From positions 18,182,296-18,246,295 of the forward strand of contig OX439135.1 in assembly GCA_949318235.1 (NCBI GenBank): DNA of 64,000 nt, written 5' to 3'. Shown piece after piece: positions 1 through 33,159 of this stretch. The notes beneath the pieces were generated by a model. The model saw nothing but the letters and a program-made list of their open reading frames with translations. It searched no databases and had not been told where the DNA came from. Position numbers and translations under genes: made by a program. Position 1 is the stretch's first letter. The number at the start of each line of letters is the position of its first letter. This stretch comes from Ecdyonurus torrentis. Its lineage: Eukaryota; Arthropoda; Insecta; Ephemeroptera; Heptageniidae.

Positions 1-326
1 AAATTACTATTTTTTCCCCTATTGTTGTGCGTGAGTTTCATTATAATATGCTGAAATTTTAAAATTGAAATAATTTGGTGGATTTGTTAAGAATTTTTAA
101 ATAAACCGGACTCTAAATATAATAAGCTTCACTTTTTTTTTTTTTTTTTTTTTTTTTTTTGAAGCTTTGGAACAAAATGAAGATCACTCAATACTTTTTA
201 AAATAAATTGCGCATTTTTTGGAGGCAAGGTAACAGGTTTACAAACAAGTCTACTTTATCATTCATATATTTTAAGTAAATTTAAATTTCACTTTATAAT
301 AACAAAATATTTTTAATATGTTTCAG
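1..326. other. Intron, upstream of the first visible NRF-6-like exon
   Basis: AT-rich intronic DNA with a T tract near 129-160. It ends in a good acceptor (tttttaatatgtttcag at 310-326). I see no coding signal. Confidence 0.6.
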
Positions 327-20321
<19,995 letters not shown>

Positions 20322-21297
20322 TTGACGTGACCTCATCAACTGTTTGTGTATAACATTTTTAAAGAAGAAAGTTTTGTCAAAGAAATTATTAATTCTATCT
20401 GCTGATCTTTTTATTATTATTATTGCATTATTTTAAAGAGCTCAATTTTTCATTATTTTCATTAATTTATGATTTTTTGTTTACACTGAAAGTATTTTAT
20501 TAGTTTTTAATAAGGTACAGTACATGAGAAGTGATAAAAGTTACAATTTAATTCTTAAAGGCATTTATACTTGCAAAATAAATATTCTAATAATAGATTA
20601 TATTCTAACACATATCTGAAAGTCAATATTGATGTTCCAGTTGATTTTTAATTTATTTTTAATCAATTCTATTTTATCGCTGTGACTTAAATATATATAG
20701 GAGACTCCATAATGGAAAATTATAAAAATAAATTAGAAATCAATGTTGACTTTCAGGTATTAAAGAGGATAATATAATTTGAAATAAAATATATTAGAAA
20801 AAGTTATGATGTAAGTTTTTTATGCCTTTAAAAACATGAGAAAAATATTATATATTTCAAAATTACTTTAAAATAGTAAAACTTCTTTCAAAAAATCTAA
20901 AAACACTTCAAAATAAGAATGAAACTCTTAACAGAAGAAACTAAAAGTACACACTTTGACGTAAATTTGATTTACCATAAAAATATGTCATGAACAAATT
21001 TTAAATAAGTATAGAAATTTCATGTGAATAAAGTTTATTTTCAAACAATGAACTCGCCTTTAAGATAATGCAATATAATATTAATTTTCAAATTTTATTT
21101 CACTTAATATTATATGAAAAGAGAAAAGTGAGTAAAAATACAATTACAAGAAGACTTAACCTTTAAAAAATATATGTTAAAAAAGTGTTAATTTTTTGTC
21201 CATTGATCTATTGAAAATTATGCCCCCATTCCACTAATTGATTCACCGGCCAACTTTTGGTTACCTGTTAAACTCAGGTAAGGCCCTACAATGTTAA

Positions 21298-21335
21298 GGA
21301 TTAACCTCAGATGTGGCGGAACTATTTTTTGACCC

Positions 21336-21402
<67 letters not shown>

Positions 21403-22105
21403 AATTTCAAATCGATTTGCCTATCAATGAGGAAGTCTACACGAAGTTAACCCCTATGTTTGAATGTGTCATTTGAAAGAGAAAAAGTAGTACATAAATT
21501 ATTTACCTGGAAATTTGACATTTTTATTTAATAAAAGAAGAAATAACATTTTTCAATTCTCAATCCTTTGCCGACTGTGACGTTATTTGTTTACATCTGA
21601 TTTTCGATTGTCTTCTGGATTTCATGCAACAGCTACAAATTCAAAAAAAAAAAAAAAAAAAATCAATGACCAACGGCCGCCTTTTAACAATGAGACCATC
21701 TGAAATCCAGAAGACAATCAAAATTCAGATGTAATCAAATGACGTCACAGTCGGCAAAGGGTTGAGAATCGAATTTTTTTATTTCTTCTTCTATTATATA
21801 AAACGTCAATTTTGCAGGTAATTGCCTATGCTAAGTTAATCTACTACTTTTTCTCTTTCTAATGACGTATTCAAACATAGGGGCTAACTTTGTGTAGACT
21901 TCCTCATTATGTAGGAAAAAATAACATGGCAAATATAGGACGCCCTATGCTCACTATGTTATTTTTCCTACATAACTGATGGGCAAATTGATTAGAAATT
22001 TGGTACTCATGCTATTAAACGCAATACAAACTTATACTGAAATTTTAAAAAAAGTTATCGAGTCAAAAAAATAGTTCCGCCATGACTGACGTTAATCGTT
22101 AAACG
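21298..22105. mobile_element. Large foldback element with nested arms
   Basis: Outer arms gtggcggaactattttttga (21313) and tcaaaaaaatagttccgcca (22065). Inner arms gaggaagtctacacgaagtt and aactttgtgtagacttcctc, then ccgactgtgacgt against acgtcacagtcgg. A (TA)n tract lies between the left arms. Confidence 0.7.
21341..21400. repeat. (TA)n
   Basis: 30 TA units. Confidence 0.98.
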
Positions 22106-24627
22106 AGTAAGCATAATGATAACATTGACACTGAAATTTGCAAATGTACAGAAACTATTATTAATTAATCTCAATTGAAAATTAGCATTAAATGAGCAAT
22201 GTTTACTGTTAATTAATTATTATATATAAATAGGAGATAATTAAAATGGCTCAAAATAGTTATCAATTAATAGAATGTATTATTATTAATATTATTATTA
22301 ATTTCTCATTTTATGTCTTAGAAATAGGATTATGATTTTTTTTTTTAAACACACACCTAAATGTAGCTCAAATATATATGTGAAGTATCAATGAATATTT
22401 ATTTGATATCTTATTTTTAATTATATTGAACAGAAATTATAAACTCGGTACTCATATAGTGTGGTGAAATGAAAATACAGAGAAAAACGATTTTTTTTAA
22501 ATAGTTCGTTATTTTATTGTTTGCTACCAAAATTCATATATTTTTAAAATTAAATAAAAATATTAGAAGTTTTTTCGGTTAGTAAATCTAAAGTTATATA
22601 CAAAACATTAAACCATTTTTTCTTTCTATAACGGAAGACTTTCAAAAGGGAGTTTTGTGAGAAAGTAAACAAACTCAGAGCCCAACAATACTAAAAAAAA
22701 AATGATAATAATAATAAAATAAAAAAAAAGTTAGCAGATGACATTGTATTCCTGCTTTGATTTAACATGCTTTTTTACGTGGGAATAAATCAGCTATAAC
22801 TTGAGTTAAAATTATTTATTGATACTGAAATTTTTACTGTGGCTTTTTGAGAATCTGAAAGCTATTGTTGTTTTTTTAGAATTTCAAATCAAATGGATAA
22901 AATAATAATTTGTAACTGATTTGATTTAAATTAAAAAAGAAACGATAGTTTTGAGGCTCAGTAAAGTACAGTAATATTTTAGAATGCCGAAACAATGAAT
23001 CTTATTTGAATTATAGCTGCTTTACTTTTCGATAAGAAAGCCAGATAAATAAAAACAGGAACACAAATTCAACTGCTAGCAATTTATTAGTAATGTTGGA
23101 ATTTAAGTTTATTATTTAACCTCACGCCTTTTTTGCATGTTCTACATTAAAAATATTATGATTTACTTTATGTTAAAATATATAGTTTTTTTTTTTTTTT
23201 TTTTTTACGTTAAAAATAATAATATGTATTTATTTTTTTAGTTCAGTTAGTTTTACTTAAATATGTGTTTACAAAATGATTGTAATAAAAGTGTTTAGAA
23301 TGAAGACATCTTCAACAATTTTTTAAGACTATATTTCTCTATATCAACTTGTTTAAGTTTAAGTATAAGTATAGTCAAAATTACACACTTCGGTAGTAAC
23401 GGAACCGCTTTAAAAGAAACAAAATATTGTGCACAACCCCCCTAAAACACACTCTACTGAAATACAGTATTCATTTTTAATATAAAAATTGTAATTTGTA
23501 AGCAGTTCGAACTTTTAGACAGTCTGATTGTTTACATTTTCATGTGACTTTTTCTATTTTTAAGTTATGTTATTTTTTATTATTATTTTCAAAAATTCCT
23601 TTTTTTTTTTTTTTTTTAATTTTAAGATTAAATTATAATGATTTTTAAATTGAAGAGCAAGGAAATATTAGAATATGGTAAGTTTGAGGAGTGCTTCCAT
23701 TTCACTTTTTTTTTTTTTTATTATTATTTTTTTTTTCTGAAGCGGATCCGTTATACCGAAGGATGATATTTTGACCATATTAAGGTAAACAAGTTCATAT
23801 ACTATGTACTAATGATGTTAAAGAATACATGCTTGAATGATATAAAATAATATTTGATTTGTTATTTAAAGAATAATTGACTGTGCAATAATGTTATAAA
23901 TACAAACGTAGAGTTTAAAATATTTAATAAACTCGATTGATAGATTTTTTTTTTGATTTTTTTTTTTTTTTTTTACAATAATCATGCCAAAATTTTCAAT
24001 GTTATTCCCAATTTAAAAACATATGCATGAAGCTTAAAATTTGGGTTATATGATCATACATTATGTTTATTATTATTATTATTACTTAATTTGTGTGTAA
24101 TTTAATAAATTTAATTTTATAAGTTTAATGTTTGTGAGTGAATGAGATACATTATATTATAATTTGTACATAATTTTTAAGACTTTGAATAAATGTAATT
24201 TTGATTCTTATAAATTTTTAGTGGTGTTCTTTTATTTATTTATACTATAATACAATACTTATTTACACTTATAGCAAGTTATAGCCACTTCGGTGTTATT
24301 TTTTTTTTTTTTTTTTTTTTTTTTTTAGTTTAACTTTGAAACACGGGCTTTAAGATAAAAGATCGAGCTTCAATTCGAGCTCGTATTTTGCAAAGCTTAA
24401 AGTTTTAATGAGACCATTTCCTGTTATCAATTTGAGCTAAAAGTTCTTAAACTGGGGTTAAAAGTAAAAAAGAATAGAAAAAGAAATAATGCACACAAAA
24501 TTTTTTACCCGAACGGTTGCTTGAACCTTCAAAATTTTTCTTTTAAACTTACAACTCTAAATATTATACAAATTAAAATATAAATAAAAAGAACTAATTA
24601 AAATTGGTACACAGTACATGACACCTT

Positions 24628-24669
24628 TTAATTCCAGAAGATTTGCAGAAGACGTGTAATCATAAGGAC
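24628..24669 (-). CDS. Second exon of the acidic-spacer precursor
   Basis: Acceptor ccagattttcag at 24670-24681 fits phase 0. The exon adds 13 residues (hydrophobic and basic, no Cys) before TAA at 24628-24630. Confidence 0.45.
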   Translation of the reverse strand, partial: VLMITRLLQIFWN

Positions 24670-24896
24670 CTGAAAATCTGGAGATAAAAAATATTTATTA
24701 AAAATAAAGAAGAAAATATTAAAATCGTAAAATTAAAATAAATTTAATTATTCAATTCAATTTTAATATTAAATAATATATTATCTCGGACTTAATTTGC
24801 ATAGATAGCCCTCACAATAAATTCAATATACATCAACCAAATAATCAATTAATCAATTTGTCAATAAAAATCAATTAAAAAAAATGTTATGCGTAC

Positions 24897-25106
24897 CTTA
24901 ATTGGATTTGGTATTATACTTCCAGATCTTTTAGAAATTTTTCCAATGGATTTCAAAAAGGTTTCAGTTTTGTCGTCATAATTTTCACCTCCTTCATCGT
25001 AGTTTTCGGGCTCATCATCAGGAACATTTGTTGTATCCTCTTCACAGACTACAATACTAACTAACAACACCACCAGCAGCACAAAAATATAGCTTCTCAT
25101 AGTCAT
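24897..25106 (-). CDS. Secreted precursor with acidic spacer and KR site (first exon)
   Basis: Starts at ATG 25106 with a hydrophobic signal peptide (YIFVLLVVLLVSIVVC), then a strongly acidic spacer (DDEPENYDEGGENYDD), then KISKR followed by SGSIIPNPIK. The exon ends at donor aag|GTACGC in phase 0. A dibasic KR after an acidic stretch suggests release of a short basic peptide. Unlike its neighbours it shows no C-x10-C core. Position, strand and exon layout place it at the edge of the peptide cluster. It could also be a neuropeptide or an antimicrobial precursor. Confidence 0.65.
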
Positions 25107-25336
25107 AAACGCTTATTGTAAAAACTTACGAGTAATGCATTATTATTATTATTATTTTATAAAAACTTACTCAATATTTGCACGCTTATCTCTTAATGTT
25201 GTTTTTCCCCTCAAAATATGTAATCTTATCATCGGCTTCCACTGGTATTGTTATCCACTTTCTGTTTTTAAATGTTATTTTGTACTGGTGATATATTATT
25301 TTTATAATGTTTTTTAATGTAAGTACTCATACTTAA

Positions 25337-25675
25337 AGCCATAGACCTCATAAAACAACACGTGATTTTTAAAGAATAAAGACAAAATGGGATCTTCAAA
25401 ACTGATGACAATTTTTTACCAGAATGTTAATGTAGTACCACGAGAGGGCGTGAAAAAACTGTAAAGTATGCAATTTGCGTGAAAATACATGTTTATGCCG
25501 TCAGAAACATGCAAAAATTAGTATGAAAATGTTGTGCGGGTTGTATAAATCGAATTTTTTTATGATCACTGCTACGGGGCTACTGTTGGGTTTTGAGACG
25601 AACTAATGTTATTTATTTAAATCCCATCAAGTGTTTTGTGATATAAATGCTTATGTTTTTCTCTGGTCTATTCCT
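25337..25675 (+). mobile_element. TTAA-flanked MITE, CATAGACC family
   Basis: TTAA at 25333-25336 and 25676-25679. Ends agccatagacctcataaaac and ctctggtctattcct. Confidence 0.82.
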
Positions 25676-25679
25676 TTAA

Positions 25680-26731
25680 TACTTAATTGTAATCTTGTTA
25701 TTACGTACAATTTGTTTTGCAATAATAATAAATAATAGTAATAAACTTAGCGTAAGGTTTCTGACTTTTATTTATTTCTTAATTATATATAACTACTGAT
25801 TATAAGATTTTTTAATTTTAATTTTACAAGCTACTTTATAAGAAATAATTAATAGTATAATTAGGATTTAAAGGTGTTTTTAATAATATATAAGTCAATT
25901 TTAGTTGTATATATTTTTATTATTTACTTTTATCCCATACTAAAGCCTTATCAGCAATAGGCATTTTGCTCTTTTTTTTTTTTGTTGAATAAAAAATGCA
26001 TAAATTAAAATAAGAGAACTAAACGTAAAAAATAATAATAGTAAAAAAAAGTTTTTTATCCTATATATTATTCTCTTCTTTTAAACAAAATTTAGAACGT
26101 AATTAAGTTCAAATTTATTATTTTTTTTCTTTTCAAAAAAGTACAATAATAATGATTATAATATAAAATATATGTTACGTATAAGCTTGAAATTTCACTG
26201 ATGATTCTTAAATTCAAAGGTCATTATCATTGCATCTCCGTTGTCATTTACTCAGAAATCTAAAAGCAAACAAAAATGAATTATTATAAATTTTCAGTCT
26301 ATACCACGGTGTAATAGTGGTCTATACATTAAAATATTTTTAAACAGAGTTCAGACATTGTGTGATTTGATAATGTACTTGCGTAATTTGGATTGACTGA
26401 TTCATACAGAAGGAAAAAAACAAACAAAAACAGTATGATTGATTTTACTGAACTTATTACTGAACGATAAATTTATATTTTAAAAAAACTTCAGTAAAAC
26501 ATAAGGTAAACCTTATACTAAAGCCCCTAGAAAAAACCAAGTACTCTTATCGAACTCGTTCAAAACCTTACTAAAATAACATGCATATTAAAAAATTATT
26601 AAATTTATCTTATTTAGTATAGTATTAACAATCATCTAATCATCTAACTATAATGTATCCTCACTTAAACTTTTTGTAACTATGTACTCTTGTATATTTT
26701 TTTTTCACTCACTCACTAAAATAAAACTTAC
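25680..26731. other. Intergenic or intronic AT-rich DNA
   Basis: No coding signal. A possible 3' exon acceptor for the next gene (tttgcttttag, - strand) lies near 26265. About 26460-26590 (gaacgataaatttatatttt...actaaaataacatgca) recurs at 27310-27436. Confidence 0.45.
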
Positions 26732-26753
26732 CACAACGAAGTAACATACCAAA

Positions 26754-26957
26754 TTAGTTATTATTACGAAATATTAAAGGTAATCTACATTTTCCCAAAA
26801 TAAATAGCTGCCCTTTTGGGCATAAACTTCTTGCACGCGATCCAAAAGCTGCCTTATGATTAATGTTGACGAAATGATCGTTATTAAAGTCAACGGTATT
26901 TGCTACAACTAATGTCATTGAAAGTAACAAAAGTAATATCAGAGCGTATTGTTTCAT
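26754..26957 (-). CDS. Secapin-like secreted peptide precursor
   Basis: 67 residues. Signal peptide (YALILLLLLSMTLVVA), a polar spacer with a basic GSRARS stretch, then the core CPKGQLFILGKC and a short tail. The core matches the C-x2-G-x7-C layout I know from bee secapin, a one-disulfide venom peptide. It lacks the usual R-G of the cluster (L-G here). The stop comes before the donor GTAAGT at 26726-26731, so here the intron lies in the 3' UTR. Confidence 0.75.
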   Translation of the reverse strand: MKQYALILLLLLSMTLVVANTVDFNNDHFVNINHKAAFGSRARSLCPKGQLFILGKCRLPLIFRNNN

Positions 26958-27642
26958 TTTACTGTACGTAACTAATATGAATGATAAAATAAAACTTCAC
27001 ATTTTGTTAATATACAGTATTATTTATCTTATATTACAAAAACACTATGTTGCAGGATGTTTGTGGTCACTGTTTAAACTGTATATCTGCTTTACTTAAG
27101 ATTATAAGTATATAAATATGTCGTTTATGGTTATTTTCTTTCCTTTTATATTTATAGTAAAAAACTTACAGATTTGTTAATATATGATTATACCGTCCCA
27201 ATGAAGTACCTGGATGGTAATTGCATTTCTCCGCATTCTTACACCTTGTTTTGCGTAAGAACTAAATGCATTTGTGTGTTCAGTAGACCAGACACCTCTT
27301 ACTTATTGCTGAACGATTAATTTATATTTTTAAAAAACTTCAGTAAAACATAAGGTAAACCTTATATACTAAAGCCCCTAGAAAAAACCAAGTACTCTTA
27401 TCGAACTCGTTCAAAACCTCACTAAAATAACATGCAGTTAAATGGCAATTGTGACCACTCAACAATAATAAATAACAGTTATCTAGTCGTTATCTAAATT
27501 TTCTATAACGTAAACGTTAAATTAATTTCATTTAAGACTGTAACTTTAACGATACCGTCAACTCTAATTTGTACCCAAATATAATGTTACTTTTAAAGTT
27601 AACAGCTTTTTTAAACGATATATTTTTATGGCTTACAGCCCT

Positions 27643-28031
27643 TGTCAACTTACTTTTTTATCATTTAAAATACTAGATTGATAATTACCATATACCTTAA
27701 TATCCATGAATTAGACACCACCACGTTGATTTTGTATTTATTTTCATTTATTTTACTTTTTACGGTTATATCACGTATCTAACGTCACAATGTACCGCTG
27801 CCAATCACAATCACCGCTCTGGTCACGTGATAAATTTAAGCCCCTCCCTCAAGTCATTTACCCCTATCACGGTCCCATCGGTACATTGTGACGTCAGATA
27901 CGTGATATAACCGCAAAAAGGAAAATAAATACAAAATCAACGTGTTGGTGTCTAATTCATGGATAATAAAGTATGGTAATTATCAATCTAGTATTCTAAA
28001 TGATAAAAAAGTAAGTTGACAAGGGCTTTAA
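27643..28031. mobile_element. Foldback element, AGCCCTTGTCAAC family
   Basis: Arms agcccttgtcaacttacttt and aagtaagttgacaagggctt continue inward (ggttatatcacgtatctaac, acattgtgacgtcagatacg). The right end is followed by TTAA-like sequence. Confidence 0.72.
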
Positions 28032-28133
28032 GTTTAATTATTGATGAAGTGAATATTTTACTTATATTTACTTTTTTAAATGTTAACAGATATTTGTCTT
28101 TTTTATTATATCTCTCGTCTCGTCACTTGATGT

Positions 28134-28137
<4 letters not shown>

Positions 28138-28191
<54 letters not shown>
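28138..28191. repeat. Poly-T tract (about 54 T)
   Basis: Longest homopolymer in the window. Confidence 0.95.
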
Positions 28192-28193
<2 letters not shown>

Positions 28194-28351
28194 TCAATAT
28201 AATGTAAATATTATTTTTTAAAAATGAAAAGTAACGTTATAGCTATCGCTATAAGCTTCAAACTTGATTCATCTATTACTACGTGTTACTTTTTGCATTG
28301 TTGTTAATCTATAGTATAGAAATATCCAGGTAACATTTAAGTTAACTTAAA

Positions 28352-28660
28352 GGCGTAGAACACCTTGAACAAAAAACTTGCCTAATATCCTAATATACCC
28401 AAATATCAACATTATTTTGTCCGGAGTCATTGATTTCTAATTTATTTTCCATTTACAAAATGTCAGTTGCAAGTTTACTACGTCACAGCTCGCCTGGTCC
28501 ACGCGCGCGGAAACAGGCAAGCTGTGACGTAGTAAACCTACAACTGACATTTTGTAAATAGAAAATAAATTAGAAATCAATGATTACGGACAAAATAATG
28601 TTGATATTTGGGTATTTTAGGATATTAGGTAAGTTTTTTTGTTCAAGGTGTTCTACGTCT
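28352..28660. mobile_element. TTAA-flanked palindromic MITE, AGGCGTAGAACACC family
   Basis: TTAA at 28348-28351 and 28661-28664. The arms are nearly perfect over about 140 bases (aggcgtagaacaccttgaac against gttcaaggtgttctacgtct). A diverged copy lies at about 38950-39230. Confidence 0.82.
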
Positions 28661-28964
28661 TTAACGTTAAAAAGTTATACGACTAAAAGACTGCCACTGA
28701 TACATAAATAAATAATAATAATAAAAATGATGTAAAAAAATTCTTATGGCATGAGAGTACTAGTATTTTCTATGTTTGTTTTTTATCCTATACCAGGTCA
28801 AAATCAACATAAAGCTAATAAAACCTCTTTTGTAATGAAATGTTATGATTTTATGAAGTTGCCTATAATAAAGTTAAACACAATCTTATTTTTTATTATT
28901 AAAACACATTTTATATGGACCACTTGGAATGAAATATTTTGTAATCGTTGCACGTGTACATGAA

Positions 28965-28981
28965 ATCAATATATATATATA

Positions 28982-29049
<68 letters not shown>
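28965..29049. repeat. (TA)n with (TG)n start
   Basis: TA and TG dinucleotide repeats. Confidence 0.96.
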
Positions 29050-29051
<2 letters not shown>

Positions 29052-29148
29052 ATTCTTCAACAAAGAATTCATTAAGAATATTGCAAATTATTTAAAAAAG
29101 CTAATTCATTGCAAGAGGTCCATTATTAATAGATATAAAAATACTTAC

Positions 29149-29426
29149 CATGACTTAGAAACATTTCTACATTTTCCACGTATCAAAACTTTTCCTTCAG
29201 GACAAGATTCGTCCTCTAACTTTATCATCGGTGCATTATTTGTCGCACTTAAGAATTTTTTTGATTTTTTGTTCCATGGTACTCCAGCCTGTGATAGATA
29301 AATTTTTGTACTAGTTAATCCAGTTTCATCACTTTTTTGTAATTCAATATTTTTAGTATAACAACAAGATGAAATAAAATATATTGAAACAATTATTACT
29401 ATGATATATCTTTGTAAGGTAACCAT
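29149..29426 (-). CDS. Secapin-like secreted peptide precursor (first exon)
   Basis: Signal peptide (IIVIIVSIYFISSCC), a 50-residue spacer and the core CPEGKVLIRGKC followed by RN. The exon ends at TG|GTAAGT (phase 2), so the apparent stop is the TAA of the donor. The downstream exon was not found. A (TA)n tract follows on the 3' side. Confidence 0.78.
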
Positions 29427-29698
29427 CGTTAGAATGATATTGATGTATTATTGTTATTGTCTTTCGTTTTTAAAGACTTTCTATATTTATGATTATCATG
29501 TATAATAGGATGTGGTTTTGTGGAAACAGGATTGACTTACTATACATTTACGTATTTGGTTAAGGATATCCGTTTGATTTACGTACATAAAATGTTTATA
29601 TTGTAATCAATCATTGAAAGAAAAAAAAATCAAAAAGTTGACACGCAAAGTGTGAATGCGCATGATGCATACTGGAGTAACCGAGTAATAAAATAACG

Positions 29699-29729
<31 letters not shown>

Positions 29730-29736
29730 AATTTAA

Positions 29737-29742
<6 letters not shown>

Positions 29743-29829
<87 letters not shown>
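29743..29829. repeat. (TA)n
   Basis: Over 40 TA units, next to a T tract at 29699-29727. Confidence 0.97.
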
Positions 29830-29834
<5 letters not shown>

Positions 29835-30486
29835 CATCCTTGAAAATCTAATTCTACCTTGTTAACAGCATCAATGATCAATGCGCTCTCCAAATAATAA
29901 TAATATAAATATAACAGAAGTGCAAGTATTTTTAAAGTGGCAAGATGATTCAATTCCCTATACCCACCCATGTTATTTAGTGCTCACATATGGCGTTAAC
30001 TTTTATATATGAATGAAACCACCATATATAGAGCTTATCACAAGTGTTTTGCGCTAACCAATCCAAGGTGTGGTGGGAAAATTTATTTGTTATTTCCTAT
30101 CCTTCAGTTTGTATGTATTGTGAAATCTTTTTTTTTTATTATTATTATTATTATTAGTTTTTTTTTCCCAAGAAAATTACTGCAATAACCACGGGGAATT
30201 TTTTAAAGAGAGATATTATGCATACTTTTACGTGTTTTAAGTTCAATTGAAAAATAAGATTATTTCAACCTTAATAACACATTCCTATTTCACATTTTAT
30301 GTACAAATACAGTATTTTATATTTCTATTTTTATTTTAGAGCTCTGAAATAAATGCATTTTCACATTATTTTAATTATTATAATTTTGTTTTATTATAAT
30401 ATTTTTATTTAATTTAGGAGAAATTATTTTTTAATTCGTTGCTACTGTTTACCCCAACAATCAATTTTTTTTTATCGTTATCAATA

Positions 30487-30596
30487 ATGCTGTTCGTAAA
30501 CCCTGTTCTCTGCACCAAAAATGACGATCGCCTATATGGTTATTCAAATGGAATGCGCATTTTTTGGTGCAAGAGAACAGGGTTTACGAACAGCAT
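30487..30596. mobile_element. GTTCGTAAACCC MITE
   Basis: 110 bases with near-perfect inverted ends (atgctgttcgtaaaccctgt, acagggtttacgaacagcat) flanked by TA. The best-preserved copy. Confidence 0.82.
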
Positions 30597-30884
30597 TATT
30601 TTTCATTAGAATACTTGAGGGGTAAAAGAAGCGAAAATTTGAATAGTTACATATTTAATCTTGGTCAAGTGTACTGTACAATACGTGCAATTTATGTTAT
30701 TAGTATTTAAAGAAAGAATTTTGGTGTAGTAAAGAAAAGAAAAGAAAAAAAAAAAACTTATTTATAAAAATATTGAATTTAAAAATAAATAAAAACATAT
30801 ATGCATAAGTAGACATTTTATTCTGATAAATACAGATAAGTAAGAAAAGAAATTCACATTTTGATGCAATATAAAGAAATTAAA

Positions 30885-31006
30885 CTATAAAGCATCATTG
30901 TTTATGATTTGTAATTTTCTACATTCACGGCGATAGAACATTCCTCCATTTTTGCGTTGTTTGTTTACCACTGGGAACTGGGGTAATATTGTTGAATCCA
31001 TTAAAC
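30885..31006 (-). CDS. Isolated exon with a diverged peptide core
   Basis: Acceptor ttttgtacag at 31007-31016 (- strand). One frame runs to TAG at 30885-30887 and contains NGGMFYRRECRKL, which resembles the cluster core but lacks the first Cys. This frame needs an incoming phase of 1. The nearest upstream exon (31812-32044) leaves phase 2, which would give another frame that stops earlier. So the partner exon is unclear, and it may be a remnant. Confidence 0.4.
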
Positions 31007-31811
31007 CTGTACAAAACAAACAATGAGATAAAATATAAGTAATAAGTATAAGAGAGCGCAGAAATAATTTTTTTTCCCCAAAAATAGTTAACTATATAGT
31101 TTTTTTGGGGGGATAGGGCAAAATAGGTGGTAAAATAGATGATTTTTAAGAAAGAGTTGATTTAATAGTTGATTTTTATTTTATTATATTTTCATGAAAA
31201 ACAACAACTTCAACATTTTTCACCTATTTGTCAACTATTTTCATATTTTTTCCATGATTTGTTGAAAACATGTACATTTCTAAGAAAATAAAAAAAAAGT
31301 TTCAATTTTTTTCAAATTTCTTTAGAAATGTACAAAATTTCAACAAATAATGAAAAAAATATGAAAATAGTTGACAAATAGGTGATTTTTAGATGGGGTG
31401 AAAAGGTCATAATTTAATGGATCGATGGAGATCTGGTTAAATAATTATAATAGTTAAAAATTAAAATAATTAAAAAAATAAACGCAAATAGTTGAAAAAC
31501 TATTTCTGCGCTCTCTACTAATCATACTTAGTATTTGGCTTGAAAAAAATACTTCTTTAAAAAATCTCTTTCAATGTATATGATTTAAATATATTTACTA
31601 AGGGGTTAACACGTTTTTTTTTTTTTTTTTTTTTTGTTGGCCGTATGTTCTAAAGTCTGTAGCTTTGAACTTTAAAAATATATTCAGGAGCATCGCGACC
31701 AACAAAAGGAGCTTGCAATGAGAAATTATCGGATCTTGTATTTCTTTCGCTATAACTGCATTTGTAGTTTAACTGAATACAAATTATCTTAAAAATTATA
31801 TAATAACTTAC

Positions 31812-32044
31812 CGTGGATTTAATATTAATTTTCTACATTTTCGACGAATAAGAGTTTCTCCCTCCTTACATTCAGAATTTGTAATTTTAATAACATCTTT
31901 CACTTTGTTGTTGACAATATTACGCCATATTAACTTAGGTGTAGTTAAATCAAGGTCTGAAGTAGTTGCTTCATAATTTTCTCCAGCAAATACGTATACA
32001 AAGAACATAAAAAATATGATCTTTCTAACAAGAAACATTTTCAA
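31812..32044 (-). CDS. Secapin-like secreted peptide precursor (first exon)
   Basis: Signal peptide (KIIFFMFFVYVFAG), a Thr/Asp-rich spacer, then the core CKEGETLIRRKC with RK after it. Ends at CG|GTAAGT in phase 2. The exon at 30885-31006 is the nearest candidate downstream. Confidence 0.75.
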
Positions 32045-32284
32045 AGACTAACGTATTATATATTTTAATTGTGATTAACAAGTATTAACCTCAATTTCCC
32101 CAGGATGTGGATAATTTTTCTAAAAGTTAATCATTATTTTATTTATGTAATGATTCAAAATAAAATAATGATTAATATGTCTGTGTTTTTTTAATAAAGC
32201 CTTTGTAAATCTTTATCATAATAAAACATATTATATGTACAATTATAAAACTCCTCTCTTTTTCACTAGTTATTTCAAAAGCTT

Positions 32285-32632
32285 AAAGAGGAAATTCAGG
32301 GGTTACAACATGGGTTTTTCAACGTTAGATAATGAAATGAACTATTCATTGACTCACAACCCGCTACAACATAGTAAAGCCGTAACTATGACGGTTTGAT
32401 TAGTTGTGCCTGGCCATGTATTATGTAAAACTTTTGACAATAAAAACCCTTTGAAATTGAAATTTATAAAAATACGTTAAGAGTTACATATCTCGGAGGA
32501 TGATCATGAGTTTGTGGGGCTACGGAAGAGCTTTGGGTCATCATATGTGAGTTTATGAACAGTGCTTCTCATTATCTAACATTGAAGAAGCTATGTTTTA
32601 ACCCCTGAACTTCCTCTTTAAATAAATGAATC
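32285..32632. mobile_element. Foldback element, TTCAGGGGTTACAACATGG family
   Basis: Arms aattcaggggttacaacatg and ttttaacccctgaacttcct, then gttagataatg against cattatctaac. Copies at about 48645-48993 and 56405-57225 (the last split by another element). Confidence 0.7.
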
Positions 32633-33111
32633 CTGGCCTCAAATCTTTAAATAATAAAAAAAACGTAAAAGCTTTGAAATGAGACCTACATAATATGAAC
32701 ATAATTATGTTTCTTAAACTTTCTGTACCCTCTCACAAACTGGAGTTAAAATACTATAAAGTAGGCAAGTTTAGGAAGTCATGACGTCAGAAAATCCATG
32801 GGTATGTAGTAGAAATTGTAAAGTGAGAGCATATTTTACAAGTTTTGTTTTTTTCTGAGTTTTTGAATGTACAGAAGAGTTAACGGACATAATATGTGTA
32901 TCTGTTTACTTGTTCAATTTCGTAATTTCTTTATCTTCATCTTTTTTTTTTAATTGTGCAGTGCAGGATCTGTTTATGGTAATCTTATAGATAAAAATTA
33001 GTATTGGAAAAGGGAGAAAAATATGTTGAACTTTAGATAAGATTCATAATTCATGGTGATTTGGAACAATTTTTAAACATTTTAAACTTCTTGCACTTCA
33101 TTTAGCTATGC

Positions 33112-33113
<2 letters not shown>

Positions 33114-33152
<39 letters not shown>
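33114..33152. repeat. (TC)n
   Basis: About 18 TC units followed by acacac. Confidence 0.96.

Positions 33153-33159
<7 letters not shown>

Larger units (their letters stand above)
20322..24627. other. 3' UTR of the NRF-6-like gene and intergenic DNA
   Basis: No ORF of note. AATAAA occurs at 20577-20582 and again near 24187, so the mRNA end is uncertain. It contains a foldback element (21298-22105) and many T tracts. Confidence 0.5.
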
